From positions 60,355 through 124,354 of the forward strand of contig CAZOGK010000006.1 of assembly GCA_964579295.1 (NCBI GenBank): DNA of 64,000 nt, in the 5' to 3' direction. Source of the stretch: JAAYYY01 sp964579295 (lineage in GTDB: Bacteria > Chloroflexota > Anaerolineae > Promineifilales > Promineifilaceae). This document shows positions 37,101-45,012 of the stretch, one piece after another (position 1 is the stretch's first letter; the number at the start of each line of letters is the position of its first letter). A program made the position numbers and the translations under genes. The notes below the pieces were generated by a model that was not told where the DNA came from, did not search any database, and was given only the letters and a program-made list of their open reading frames with translations.

Positions 37101-38072
37101 TTATTGATTTGTCCCCATCTGGTTCAGGATATCTCGTGCGGCCGCGTTATCAGGTTCCAGTTCAAGCGCGCGGAGGGCGACAGTTGAAGCTTCCGCGAAC
37201 TCCTCGCCATGTAGCAGTGCCTGTGCCTTGTATACATAGTAATTAGCATAGTTTGGACGCAAACGAATGGCCTCTTCCAATACGAGAGCACTCTCCTTCC
37301 ACCGCTGCTGCCCACCAAGAGCTCGCGAGAGGGAAACGTAGTACGAGGGGCGATCAGGCCACTGCTTGATTGCGCGCCGCCAGTAATTCTCGGCACGTCC
37401 ATAGTCCTGTTCAAAAAACGCTTGGCGGGCCATTTCCACCAGAACTCGCGCAAGGGTGGCGCGGCGCAACCCGTCATAAGTCTTATCGGGAATGGCAGCT
37501 AACAGTACATGGGCTGTCTCCCAGTCCTGATTCGTTACTGCTGTATGGGTACGGTGGATGAGCATCTCCTCCGGTAAATACGTCCGCCATAATGCACGGG
37601 CGACACTCTCTTCCTCACGGTAATAGAAATACTCCCCGCCGAAGCCGGCCAGGGTGGCCTGTTCCAGAGATGCGGGAGGGTAAGCGGCAAGCCTTGCCTG
37701 TAGTCCGGCGGTGTCCAGCTCGCCGGCTATCAGCGAGGCCATATCACTAAACATACAGATGCGGGCGCTCCTCGCGGCCGGCGCGGACGCACAGGCGGCG
37801 GTTAGCTTGCCGTGCAGCTCTTCCGCCTGAGCTAGATCCGCGGCGCTGTTGTTCTGACCCATGGCATATTGGCTTGCCAGGTCAACCCAGCGCAGCGATA
37901 TGAGATTGCGCGAGAAGGCGCCGCCTGACAGCGCCAGCGCCAACAGAAGGCAGCCGGCTACAAGCAAAGGGAGCGCAACTCGATTACGGAATACAAAGGA
38001 ACTTTGGAACAATTTTGACGCCTGACAAAGGTCCTTTCCTAATCGCCGGACAGGACATTTTCGGGTAATCAA
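37101..38072 (-). CDS. Membrane-anchored TPR protein
   Basis: 323 aa by the TTG at 38072; no better start or SD is visible, so the N-terminus is uncertain. A membrane helix around 33-50 (VALPLLVAGCLLLALAL) is followed by a soluble region with four or so TPR-like helix pairs (for example YGRAENYWRRAIKQWPDRPSYYVSLSRALG and repeats up to the C-terminus). Such TPR tails are often fused to Wzy-like ligases; here they form a separate protein next to the flippase and may scaffold the polymer assembly complex. First gene of the minus-strand glycan operon. Confidence 0.7.
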   Translation of the reverse strand: MITRKCPVRRLGKDLCQASKLFQSSFVFRNRVALPLLVAGCLLLALALSGGAFSRNLISLRWVDLASQYAMGQNNSAADLAQAEELHGKLTAACASAPAARSARICMFSDMASLIAGELDTAGLQARLAAYPPASLEQATLAGFGGEYFYYREEESVARALWRTYLPEEMLIHRTHTAVTNQDWETAHVLLAAIPDKTYDGLRRATLARVLVEMARQAFFEQDYGRAENYWRRAIKQWPDRPSYYVSLSRALGGQQRWKESALVLEEAIRLRPNYANYYVYKAQALLHGEEFAEASTVALRALELEPDNAAARDILNQMGTNQ

Positions 38073-38405
38073 TAAGAAGCGCGTGAGGCAGCAGGCGAAT
38101 CAGGATGGTTGCCAATGGTTATCATGTTGGTCAGGTTATAGACTGCAACCACGAACCAATGATATTAACAGAGACTGCTTCTTGCAGACAAATCTGCCTG
38201 CCACCCGCATACACCCCCGCTTGACGATATGTTGTATAATAATCCAACGTGAATGGAAAAGGGAAATCGAGGCAGGTTGCCTGTGTAAGGGGGCGCTTGG
38301 CGGGCGCTGAGGATTGCCCTGGGCGAATAAATCAGATAAAGTTCATAAATATTCCCTGTCATTGTTTTGTTCATTGATGGACCACTCTGGGAGGCATTGT
38401 ATTTT
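38073..38405. promoter_or_regulatory. Divergent 333-nt intergenic region between the glycan operon and the radical SAM gene
   Basis: AT-rich control region. On the plus strand a perfect TATAAT lies at 38235-38240; the TTGACG at 38221 is only 8 nt upstream and so is not a proper -35. A weak stem pairs GGGCGAATA (38317 area) with TATTCCC, and small stems occur around GGCAGGTTGCC. No protein-coding frame with a start and SD is seen. Probably holds promoters for both directions. Confidence 0.4.
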
Positions 38406-40082
38406 ATGAGTCACGAAGAACAGTCAAATACGGTGGATCTGCGCCAGAATCTGGGGACGCGGCGGGTACCGAAGCTGCGTATGGCCGATTTTCCCAATGC
38501 GGATGAAATCGTGCGCCAGGGGCTGCTGGAGGAAGAGCGGGGGCCGGATGCGGTCGATATTATGCTGGTCAACCCGCCGACGCCGGATGGGCAGCTCTGG
38601 ATTCGCACGCAGCACCGGGTAGGGCGGCGCACGCGCGAGAATATGGTCTGGCCGCAGGTGTCGCTGGCGCAGATGGGGGCGCTGCTACACGATCGGTATA
38701 AGATCCTGATTGTGGACGCCAATGCCGAGCGTATGAGCTGGCCGGCGTTCACCCAGCTCCTCGACAAGCACAAGCCGAAGTATTACCTGACGCAGGTGAC
38801 GGCGCCGACGCTGGAAAATGACATGTATGGCTGTTTTCTGGCGCGGGCGCGTGGCGCGCAGACGATTGCCTTTGGCACGCACGTGACGCCGATCCCGCGT
38901 GAGACGCTGCGCGCTTACCCGGCGCTGGACTACGTGCTGATCGGCGAGCCGGATCTGACGATCCGCGACCTGCTGGACCATATGGAGGGCAAGACCGAAC
39001 AGCGACCGCCGGAGATTGCCAAGCTCTTTGCCGAGCATGACCCGACCTACCGGCCGTCGCTGCACGAAGATGGCAGCGTGGACGTGAGCGGCATTAAGGG
39101 GCTCGCCTGGCGCGACGGTGAGGAGATCAAGATTAACTTTACGCGCCCCTTCCTGAAGAACCTGGACGACCTGCCGCATCCGCTGCATCACCTGCTGCCG
39201 TGGGAGAAGTACCGCATGCCGCTGGTGAAGGGGCCGTTTACCTTCATCGTCAGCAGCCGCGGCTGTACGGCCGGCTGCACCTACTGCATCAAGCACGTCA
39301 GCTACCAGTATGGCGTGCGCCTGCGCAGCCCCGAGAAGATCATGGAAGAGCTGTGGATCTTGAAGAAGATGGGGCTGAACAGCGTGCATATGTATGCCGA
39401 CCTGTTCACCGTCAACCGCGAGCAGGTGGTCGAGCTATCGAAGCTCATGATCGATCAGGGCATCAACATGCGCTGGACGTGCAACTCGCGCGTCGATTAC
39501 GTGGATGAGGAGATGCTGAACCTGATGGCCCAGGCCGGCTGCTGGCTGATTAGCTGGGGCATCGAGAGCGGCAATGAAGCCATTCTCAAGCACGCGCGCA
39601 AGGGCACCAATCCGGGCAAAGCGGCGGAATCGCTCACCTCGGCGCGCAAGGCGGGCATTAAGAACTGGGGCTACTTCATCATCGGCCTGCCGGGCGAGAC
39701 AGAAGAGACGATCCGGGAGACGATTGATTTTGCCAAGGCGCTGCCGCTGGACATTGCCCTCTTCCACGTCGCGGCCCCCTATCCGGGCACGCCCTTCTTC
39801 TTCGAGGTGGTGGAAAACAACTGGTTCCGGGCGGGCACGCGCTGGGAGCAGGTAGATATGGATAAGGGCACGGTGCTCGACTATCCTAATCTGCCGGCCG
39901 AGCGGCTGCTCTACTGGCAGAAGCGCGCCTTCCGCGAGTGGGCGTTCCGGCCGGGGCCGATGATGACCTACCTGAAGATGCTGCTCTCCGATACCTCGAC
40001 CTTCCGCACAGCGCTGGACGTAGGGCTGCAGCATCTGAGCTGGAGCGGCTCGGATACGGGCGCGCCGGTTTCCGCCGGCTAA
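38406..40082 (+). CDS. B12-binding-domain radical SAM protein
   Basis: 558 aa from ATG 38406, preceded by GGGAGG. N-terminal cobalamin-binding-like Rossmann region (about 45-190: DIMLVNPPTPDGQ ... PQVSLAQMGALLHDRYKILIVDAN), then a radical SAM core with the cluster motif C-X3-C-X2-C in SSRGCTAGCTYCIK, and a C-terminal segment with GLPGETEETI. The layout is that of BchE/HpnJ-like enzymes (methylation, cyclisation or oxidative ring chemistry). The usual DxHxxG cobalamin ligand motif is not obvious, so B12 use is uncertain. It faces the glycan operon across a shared promoter region; a role in modifying a sugar or lipid is inferred only from position. Confidence 0.85.
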   Translation: MSHEEQSNTVDLRQNLGTRRVPKLRMADFPNADEIVRQGLLEEERGPDAVDIMLVNPPTPDGQLWIRTQHRVGRRTRENMVWPQVSLAQMGALLHDRYKILIVDANAERMSWPAFTQLLDKHKPKYYLTQVTAPTLENDMYGCFLARARGAQTIAFGTHVTPIPRETLRAYPALDYVLIGEPDLTIRDLLDHMEGKTEQRPPEIAKLFAEHDPTYRPSLHEDGSVDVSGIKGLAWRDGEEIKINFTRPFLKNLDDLPHPLHHLLPWEKYRMPLVKGPFTFIVSSRGCTAGCTYCIKHVSYQYGVRLRSPEKIMEELWILKKMGLNSVHMYADLFTVNREQVVELSKLMIDQGINMRWTCNSRVDYVDEEMLNLMAQAGCWLISWGIESGNEAILKHARKGTNPGKAAESLTSARKAGIKNWGYFIIGLPGETEETIRETIDFAKALPLDIALFHVAAPYPGTPFFFEVVENNWFRAGTRWEQVDMDKGTVLDYPNLPAERLLYWQKRAFREWAFRPGPMMTYLKMLLSDTSTFRTALDVGLQHLSWSGSDTGAPVSAG

Positions 40083-40115
40083 AGAGCGGTTCGGCTAGAT
40101 CGCTTTGCACAGCCT

Positions 40116-40144
40116 GCCATTGCCGCCGTCGAGGCGGCAATGGC
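40116..40144. terminator. Perfect 12-bp hairpin after the radical SAM gene
   Basis: Arms GCCATTGCCGCC (40116-40127) and GGCGGCAATGGC (40133-40144), loop GTCGA. Flanking ATCGCT and AGCGAT extend the symmetry, and a second stem GCGATTT/AAATCGC follows at about 40153-40170. No T-run follows directly, so it may be a terminator, an mRNA stabiliser or a repeat-family element. Confidence 0.6.
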
Positions 40145-40189
40145 GGCTAGAGAGCGATTTAGAAAAATCGCCGTATACCGCAGTTGAGG

Positions 40190-41977
40190 ATGCCTCCCTG
40201 GTTCGCGCTCGTCGAGCTGGCCGCGGCGGCCCTGGCGTCGGCGCTCTGGTATCTCTTGCCCGGAATTGGCGCCTGGCCGCTGCTGATTGCGCTGCTGCCG
40301 CGGGCGCTGCGGCTGCTGCGCAGCGGCCGGCCCTTCCCCCTGACCGGCTTTGAGCTTCTCCTCCTGGTATTCCTGCTGACGGCGGCGGCCGCAGTCTGGT
40401 CGTCGCCAGATCGCGCGCTTGCCGCGGCCAAGTTCTGGTTGGTGGTGGGGGCCGTGCTCTTGTTCTACGCCTTCGTCGGCATCGTAGAGGGGGGCGCCGC
40501 GAGCAAGGTAAAGGGAGGCGAGGTCGCGGCCTGGCTGCTGGCGACCTTTGGGGCGGCGGTGGCCGTCTACTTTGTCGCGACACACGACTGGGACCAGTTC
40601 CCGCTACGAATCGCGGCGGTGGACAGGCTGGGGCGGGCGCTGCAAGCGCCGCTGCCGGCGCTGCCGGGACACCGGCTGCATCCCACGGTGGTCGGCGGTC
40701 TGCTGGGATTGGCGGCGCCCTTTGCCCTGGCCGTCACCGCCTGGCGCGCCCGCCTGCCGGGCGGGCGACGCTGGGCGGCGCTGGGGGCTGTCTTCACGCT
40801 GCTGATTGCGCTGGGGTTGCTGCTCACCATGGACGGCGGCGCCTGGGTGTCGCTGGCGGCCGTCGCCGTGGCGATCGCTTTGTGGCTGGCGCTCGGCCAG
40901 CTGGCAGGCAACGCGCGGCGCCGCTGGCAGCTCTTGCTGGCTCTGCTGGCGCTTCTGCCCGCCGCCGGGCTGCTGGCGGCGTGGCTGCGGCCAGAGCTGG
41001 CTCTGGCGGCGCTGGAGCGGATGCCGGGCGGCGCGGACCTGGGGCGGCTGACCTACTACCGCGACGGGCTGGCGCTGGCCCAGGACTATCCCTTCATCGG
41101 CGCCGGGCTGGACAGCTTCTTCATGCTCTACCCCACCTATCAGTTCCTCATTCACGTCGGCTATACCGTGCACGCGCACAATCTTTTTATCGACGTGGCC
41201 CTGGAGCAGGGAATTGTCGCCATGCTGGCCTTCGTCGCCATGTTGACCCTGGCGCTGGCCGGATGGGTAATGGCCGTCGAATGGGGCAAGCGGGAAGGAA
41301 CGGGAGCGTCGCTATGGGTAGGCGCGGCGCTGCTTTCCCTGCTGACTATCGTGGTCAACGGCATGGTGGACGATGCCCTCTATGGCAGCCGGGCGCTGCT
41401 GCTGCTGTTCACGCCGCTGGCCTTTGTCGTGCCGGCGCTGCGCCAGGCGGGCCTGGTGCGGCGCGTTAATCTGGCGGCGGCCGGCGTCGTACTGGTGGGG
41501 GCGCTGCTCGTCGCCACAATTCCGGCGCTGCGCGCCGCCTGGTGGGCGAATCTCGGCGCGGTGGTGCAGTCGCGCAGCGAGCTGGCGGTCTATAGCTGGC
41601 CGGAGTGGCGGCTGCAGGACGAGGTGCGGCGTGAGCTTGACCTGAGCCAGGCCGTGGCTCACTTTGAGCGGGCGCTGGCCCTCGATGCGGACAGCTTCAG
41701 CGCTAACCGGCGCATGGGGATGATTGCGCTCAGCCTGGGAGAGTATGAAGCGGCGCTCGGCTACCTGCAGCGGGCTTACGCCGCCACGCCCTGGGACAAC
41801 GCCACGCGGCAGTGGTACGGCGAGGCGCTCATTGTCAACGGGCAGGTAGCAGAAGGGGCCCGGCTGTGGGAAACGGTCAACCGCAGGCAGGGGCAGCTGC
41901 AGGCCCGGCTCTTCTGGTACGGCTATATCGGCGACGCGGAGCGAGAGGCGGCGGTGCGCAGCGCGCTGCCGCGGTGA
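40190..41977 (+). CDS. Wzy/O-antigen ligase family protein with C-terminal TPR region
   Basis: 595 aa. About 12 hydrophobic helices, with the Wzy_C loop FIGAGLDSFFMLYPTYQFLIHVGYTVHAHNLFIDVALEQGIVAML, including the conserved His-Asn (HAHN). The last ~120 residues form TPR-like helices (AVAHFERALALDADSFSANRRMGMIALSLGEYEAALGYLQRAY). This ligase-plus-TPR layout is common for O-linked glycan ligases (PglL/WaaL-like), so it may be the final transferase. ATG 40190 or TTG 40184 could be the start. High GC, in contrast to the Wzy gene at 34181. Confidence 0.85.
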   Translation: MPPWFALVELAAAALASALWYLLPGIGAWPLLIALLPRALRLLRSGRPFPLTGFELLLLVFLLTAAAAVWSSPDRALAAAKFWLVVGAVLLFYAFVGIVEGGAASKVKGGEVAAWLLATFGAAVAVYFVATHDWDQFPLRIAAVDRLGRALQAPLPALPGHRLHPTVVGGLLGLAAPFALAVTAWRARLPGGRRWAALGAVFTLLIALGLLLTMDGGAWVSLAAVAVAIALWLALGQLAGNARRRWQLLLALLALLPAAGLLAAWLRPELALAALERMPGGADLGRLTYYRDGLALAQDYPFIGAGLDSFFMLYPTYQFLIHVGYTVHAHNLFIDVALEQGIVAMLAFVAMLTLALAGWVMAVEWGKREGTGASLWVGAALLSLLTIVVNGMVDDALYGSRALLLLFTPLAFVVPALRQAGLVRRVNLAAAGVVLVGALLVATIPALRAAWWANLGAVVQSRSELAVYSWPEWRLQDEVRRELDLSQAVAHFERALALDADSFSANRRMGMIALSLGEYEAALGYLQRAYAATPWDNATRQWYGEALIVNGQVAEGARLWETVNRRQGQLQARLFWYGYIGDAEREAAVRSALPR

Positions 41978-42000
41978 CCTGATTCAGTCCAACAAAACGG

Positions 42001-42100
42001 NNNNNNNNNNNNNNNNNNNNNNNNNNNNNNNNNNNNNNNNNNNNNNNNNNNNNNNNNNNNNNNNNNNNNNNNNNNNNNNNNNNNNNNNNNNNNNNNNNNN
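42001..42100. other. Assembly gap (100 N)
   Basis: A run of exactly 100 N, the usual placeholder for an unknown length. The flanks do not overlap. It falls in an intergenic stretch between two plus-strand genes, so a small gene could be missing. Confidence 0.95.
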
Positions 42101-42164
42101 GCGGGGCGGCTACCATGCGCGTGCGACTGCCATCGAGGTGGGTGCACGGTGGGCGGCTGCCCTT

Positions 42165-42170
42165 TATAAT
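42165..42170 (+). promoter_or_regulatory. -10 box of a likely leaderless promoter for the GT4 gene
   Basis: Perfect TATAAT ending 8 nt before ATG 42179, the same spacing as for the SARP-type gene. No SD sequence lies between. Confidence 0.5.
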
Positions 42171-42178
42171 CCGCGCCG

Positions 42179-43441
42179 ATGAAAATCCTCTTTCTCACCC
42201 AGGTACTGCCCTATCCGCTGGTCGGCGGCGCCAAGATCCGCGCCTATTACATGCTGCGTTACCTGGCGCAGCAGCACGAGGTGACGCTCGTCTCCTTTGT
42301 GCGCGGCGACGACCGGCCGGAAGACGTGGCTCACCTGGCGCAGTTCTGTGCCGCAGTGCATACGGCGCCGATGGTGCGCTCGCGGGTCAGAGATGGCCTG
42401 GCAATGGCGGCCAGCCTGACCAGCGGGCTGCCGGCAGCGATTACCCGCGACCGCGTGCCGGCGATGGAGCGGCTGCTGGCGCGGCTGGTGCGCGAGACGG
42501 CGTTCGACGTGGTGCACGCCGATCAGACGGCGATGGCCCAATATGCGCTCTACGCACGCGACCAGAGCGCCGCGCAGGGCCACCGCCTGCGCACGCTGCT
42601 GGACCAGCACAATGCCATGTACCTGCTGGTGGCGCGGCAGGCGGCCTACGAGCGCGGGCCGGCGCGCCTCGTCTGGCAGCGTGAGGCGCGCCTCTTCCGC
42701 CGCTACGAGCTGGGTCTGCTACGCTCGTTTGACCAGATTCTCTGGGTGACGGAAGAGGATCTGGAGGCGGCGGCGCGGCTGGCGGCAGCCGAAGGGGAGA
42801 GCCAGGTATTTGAGAGGTCGCGGCAGACGGTCGTGCCCATCTGCGTCGATCCGCAGCAGGTGCAGGCTGTGGCGCCGGAAGCGGGAGCAGCCGAGATCCT
42901 GCACCTGGGCACAATGTTCTGGCCGCCGAACGTCGAGGGCGTGCTCTGGTTTGCGCAAGAGGCGCTGCCGCTGGTGCTGGCCGAGCTGCCCGACGCGCAT
43001 CTCACCGTAGCAGGCAAGGGACCGCCGCCGGCCGTGCAGGCGCTGGCTGCCCCTGGCTCGCCGCTCTCTGGGCGCGTAGAGGTAGCCGGCTTTGTGGCCG
43101 ATGCGGACCCGTTGCTGCGGCAAGCGCGCGCCTTTATCGTGCCGGTGCGGGCGGGCGGCGGCATGCGCGTCAAAATTGTCGACGGCTGGCAGTGGGCGCT
43201 GCCGGTCATCTCCACCACCATTGGCGCCGAGGGCATCCGCACACGGGATGGCGAGAACATCCTGCTGGCCGACAGCCCACAGGACTTTGCCGCCGCGGTG
43301 GTGCGCGTGCTGACTGACGACGGGCTGGCCGCTGCGCTGCGCGAGAACGGGCGGCGCTGGGTGGAGATGCACTACAACTGGCGCACTGTTTATCCGGCAA
43401 CAGTAGGACCGGTGTATGAGCGGCTGGCGGAGCTGCGCTAA
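42179..43441 (+). CDS. Glycosyltransferase family 4
   Basis: 420 aa. GT-B enzyme opening with KILFLTQVLPYPLVGGAKIRAYYMLRYLAQQHEVTL; the GGAKIR loop binds the acceptor side. The donor half shows ILHLGTMFWPPNVEGVLWFAQEAL, LTVAGKGPPPAV, and FIVPVRAGGGMRVKIVDGWQWALPVISTTIGAEGI, the usual layout in the PEP-CTERM/exosortase-type GT4 group. Read from its own near-start promoter and separated from upstream genes by an assembly gap. Sugar unknown. Likely contributes to the same surface glycan or to a separate protein-linked glycan. Confidence 0.88.
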   Translation: MKILFLTQVLPYPLVGGAKIRAYYMLRYLAQQHEVTLVSFVRGDDRPEDVAHLAQFCAAVHTAPMVRSRVRDGLAMAASLTSGLPAAITRDRVPAMERLLARLVRETAFDVVHADQTAMAQYALYARDQSAAQGHRLRTLLDQHNAMYLLVARQAAYERGPARLVWQREARLFRRYELGLLRSFDQILWVTEEDLEAAARLAAAEGESQVFERSRQTVVPICVDPQQVQAVAPEAGAAEILHLGTMFWPPNVEGVLWFAQEALPLVLAELPDAHLTVAGKGPPPAVQALAAPGSPLSGRVEVAGFVADADPLLRQARAFIVPVRAGGGMRVKIVDGWQWALPVISTTIGAEGIRTRDGENILLADSPQDFAAAVVRVLTDDGLAAALRENGRRWVEMHYNWRTVYPATVGPVYERLAELR

Positions 43442-43480
43442 CGAACGCCCGGGCGCTTCCTGGCAAGTACCCCTTTCCCG

Positions 43481-43509
43481 GTGACTGAGTAGAGAATCAG
43501 ATCTATACT
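43481..43509 (+). promoter_or_regulatory. Sigma-70-like promoter for the FG-GAP protein gene
   Basis: GTGACT (43481-43486), 17-nt spacer, TATACT (43504-43509). Transcription would begin near 43516, giving a leader of about 150 nt before ATG 43667. Confidence 0.5.
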
Positions 43510-43517
43510 GTGAGCCA

Positions 43518-43644
43518 GTGTCGCGTTTACCATTCTAGCGCGCAGCCCAGACCAACAGCGACACGAGAAGGGCCGGAGAGACGCCCGCGGCGCATTGAAG
43601 CAAGGGTAGGGAGGGAGTCCGGTGCAGGCCGGGCAGAGCCGGAC
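43518..43644 (+). promoter_or_regulatory. Structured 5' leader with two stem-loops
   Basis: Stem 1: GTGTCGC (43518-43524) with GCGACAC (43558-43564). Stem 2: GTCCGG (43617-43622) with CCGGAC (43639-43644), enclosing GC-rich sequence, 22 nt before the start codon and close to the GGAGGGAGG ribosome site. Matches no riboswitch class I can name. Could modulate translation. Confidence 0.35.
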
Positions 43645-43666
43645 ATGGGCTGGAGGGAGGTTTCAC

Positions 43667-44890
43667 ATGAAGGGACGGTATTTTCTGGCCGGTTTGCTGG
43701 CGCTGCTGTATCTGGCGGCGGGTGTGGTCCTGGTCCATGCGCGAGCGGCGGAGCTGGCATTTGAACTCGGCCAAACGTTGACCAGTCTGCCCAGCAGCGA
43801 TGTGGCTCTGGCCGATTTGAACGGCGATGGTCTTCTGGACGCCTATTTCGCCAACGATGGCGGGATACCAGACCAGGTGTGGCTCAACCAGGGAGGCGAC
43901 GCGGATTGGCTGTTGGCCGGAGCCGCGAACGGCGACTTTAACAGTAAGGCCGTGGCGCTTGGCGATCTAAACGGCGATGGGTCCATCGATGCCTTTGTCG
44001 TCCACGGCGATTTCCAGCCGGACCGCGTCTGGTTCAACGATGGCGCCGGCGCCTTTCCGGATGTCTCCGATGAGCTGAGCAGCCTCATCGGCACGGACGT
44101 CGCCCTGGGCGATCTTGACGATGACGGCGATCTCGACGCGTTTGTCGTCAACGATAATCCCCACCCGGATCAGGTGTGGTTTAACGATGGTTCCGGCGCC
44201 TTTAGCCCTGGTGCGGAGCTTGGCATCTCCCCCGGCCGGGCCGTGGCTTTGCACGACTTCAACGGCGATGGCGCGCTCGACGCTTTCATCGCCGACTGGG
44301 GCGAGGGCCATGAGCTGTGGTGGAACGACGGCAATGGCGGTTTCACGGATAGCGGACAGGCGCTGGGCGCCGGCCTGGCTTTCGACCTGGCGCTGGGCGA
44401 CGTGGACGGCGATCAGGACGTCGACGCCGTCATAGCGGGAGATGCCATCAACGAAGTCTGGCTCAACCAGGGCAACGGCGTATTCGGTGGGCAGCCGCTG
44501 ACATTTGGCGGTAACGCTAACACCGGCATTGCGCTCGAAGATTTCGATGGCGACGGCGACCTGGACGCAGCGATTGTCAGAGGCTCCAATCTGACGAACG
44601 AGATCTGGCTCAATAATGGCAGCGGCATCTTCAGCAGTAGCGGCGTTCAGGTTGGGCTCCTCAACAGTGAGGCAGTAGCCGCGGGCGACATCAACGGCGG
44701 CCGGCCGGACATCGTCATCGCCAACATGGAGCACGACAGCCAGGTGTGGGTGTCGCTGGGTCCGACCCATATTGCGCTGCATGAGGCGGTAGCCGGGCAG
44801 CCGCAGGCCAATCACCTTCTGGCAGCCATGGTTCTGCTGGCGCTGGCAACCGTGTTGTCGGCCGGGCGGCCGCTCCTGCAGCGTCGCTGA
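43667..44890 (+). CDS. Secreted FG-GAP/VCBS repeat protein with C-terminal anchor
   Basis: 407 aa from ATG 43667 (GGAGG upstream). Signal peptide over 1-28, then seven repeats of about 48 residues each centred on a calcium-type loop such as DLNGDGLLDAYF, DLDDDGDLDAFV or DFDGDGDLDAAI, spaced as blades of a beta-propeller like integrin alpha. The last repeat is degenerate (DINGGRPDIVI). The C-terminus has a hydrophobic helix (HLLAAMVLLALATVLSAG) and a basic tail (RPLLQRR), the shape of a tripartite sorting or anchor signal but with no recognised sorting motif. Likely a surface Ca-binding adhesin or glycan carrier. Confidence 0.85.
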   Translation: MKGRYFLAGLLALLYLAAGVVLVHARAAELAFELGQTLTSLPSSDVALADLNGDGLLDAYFANDGGIPDQVWLNQGGDADWLLAGAANGDFNSKAVALGDLNGDGSIDAFVVHGDFQPDRVWFNDGAGAFPDVSDELSSLIGTDVALGDLDDDGDLDAFVVNDNPHPDQVWFNDGSGAFSPGAELGISPGRAVALHDFNGDGALDAFIADWGEGHELWWNDGNGGFTDSGQALGAGLAFDLALGDVDGDQDVDAVIAGDAINEVWLNQGNGVFGGQPLTFGGNANTGIALEDFDGDGDLDAAIVRGSNLTNEIWLNNGSGIFSSSGVQVGLLNSEAVAAGDINGGRPDIVIANMEHDSQVWVSLGPTHIALHEAVAGQPQANHLLAAMVLLALATVLSAGRPLLQRR

Positions 44891-44894
44891 GCGG

Positions 44895-44954
44895 GTGGGG
44901 CATGCCGGAGCGTGGCGGCTTGAGGCCGTCTGCCGGCATGCCTGACCCCCACTT
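44895..44954 (+). terminator. Long inverted repeat between the FG-GAP gene and galE
   Basis: Perfect 10-bp arms GGCATGCCGG (44899-44908) and CCGGCATGCC (44933-44942), extended outward by GTGG/CCAC-type pairing. No T-run follows, so it may be a factor-dependent terminator or simply an mRNA 3' stabiliser. Confidence 0.5.
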
Positions 44955-44980
44955 GGCGTTCCCCCGATTCCCGCCATAAT
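44953..44980 (+). promoter_or_regulatory. Promoter of galE
   Basis: TTGGCG (44953-44958), 16-nt spacer, CATAAT (44975-44980); 32 nt before GTG 45013, which has AAAGGAGAT as ribosome site. Confidence 0.5.
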
Positions 44981-45012
44981 TAACTCCATACCTGGACAAA
45001 GGAGATAACACG

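Noticed and set aside
38221..38240. TTGACG / TATAAT promoter pair
   Set aside because: The spacer is only 8 nt; the TATAAT may still act with another -35.
38240..38400. Cobalamin riboswitch before the radical SAM gene
   Set aside because: An AAAAGGGAA stretch and a CCACTC tract suggested it, but the B12 box and the ordered conserved loops are not present.
44895..44954. Intrinsic terminator with T-run
   Set aside because: The stem is strong but C-rich sequence follows on the plus strand, so classic rho-independent ending is unlikely; kept only as a hairpin.
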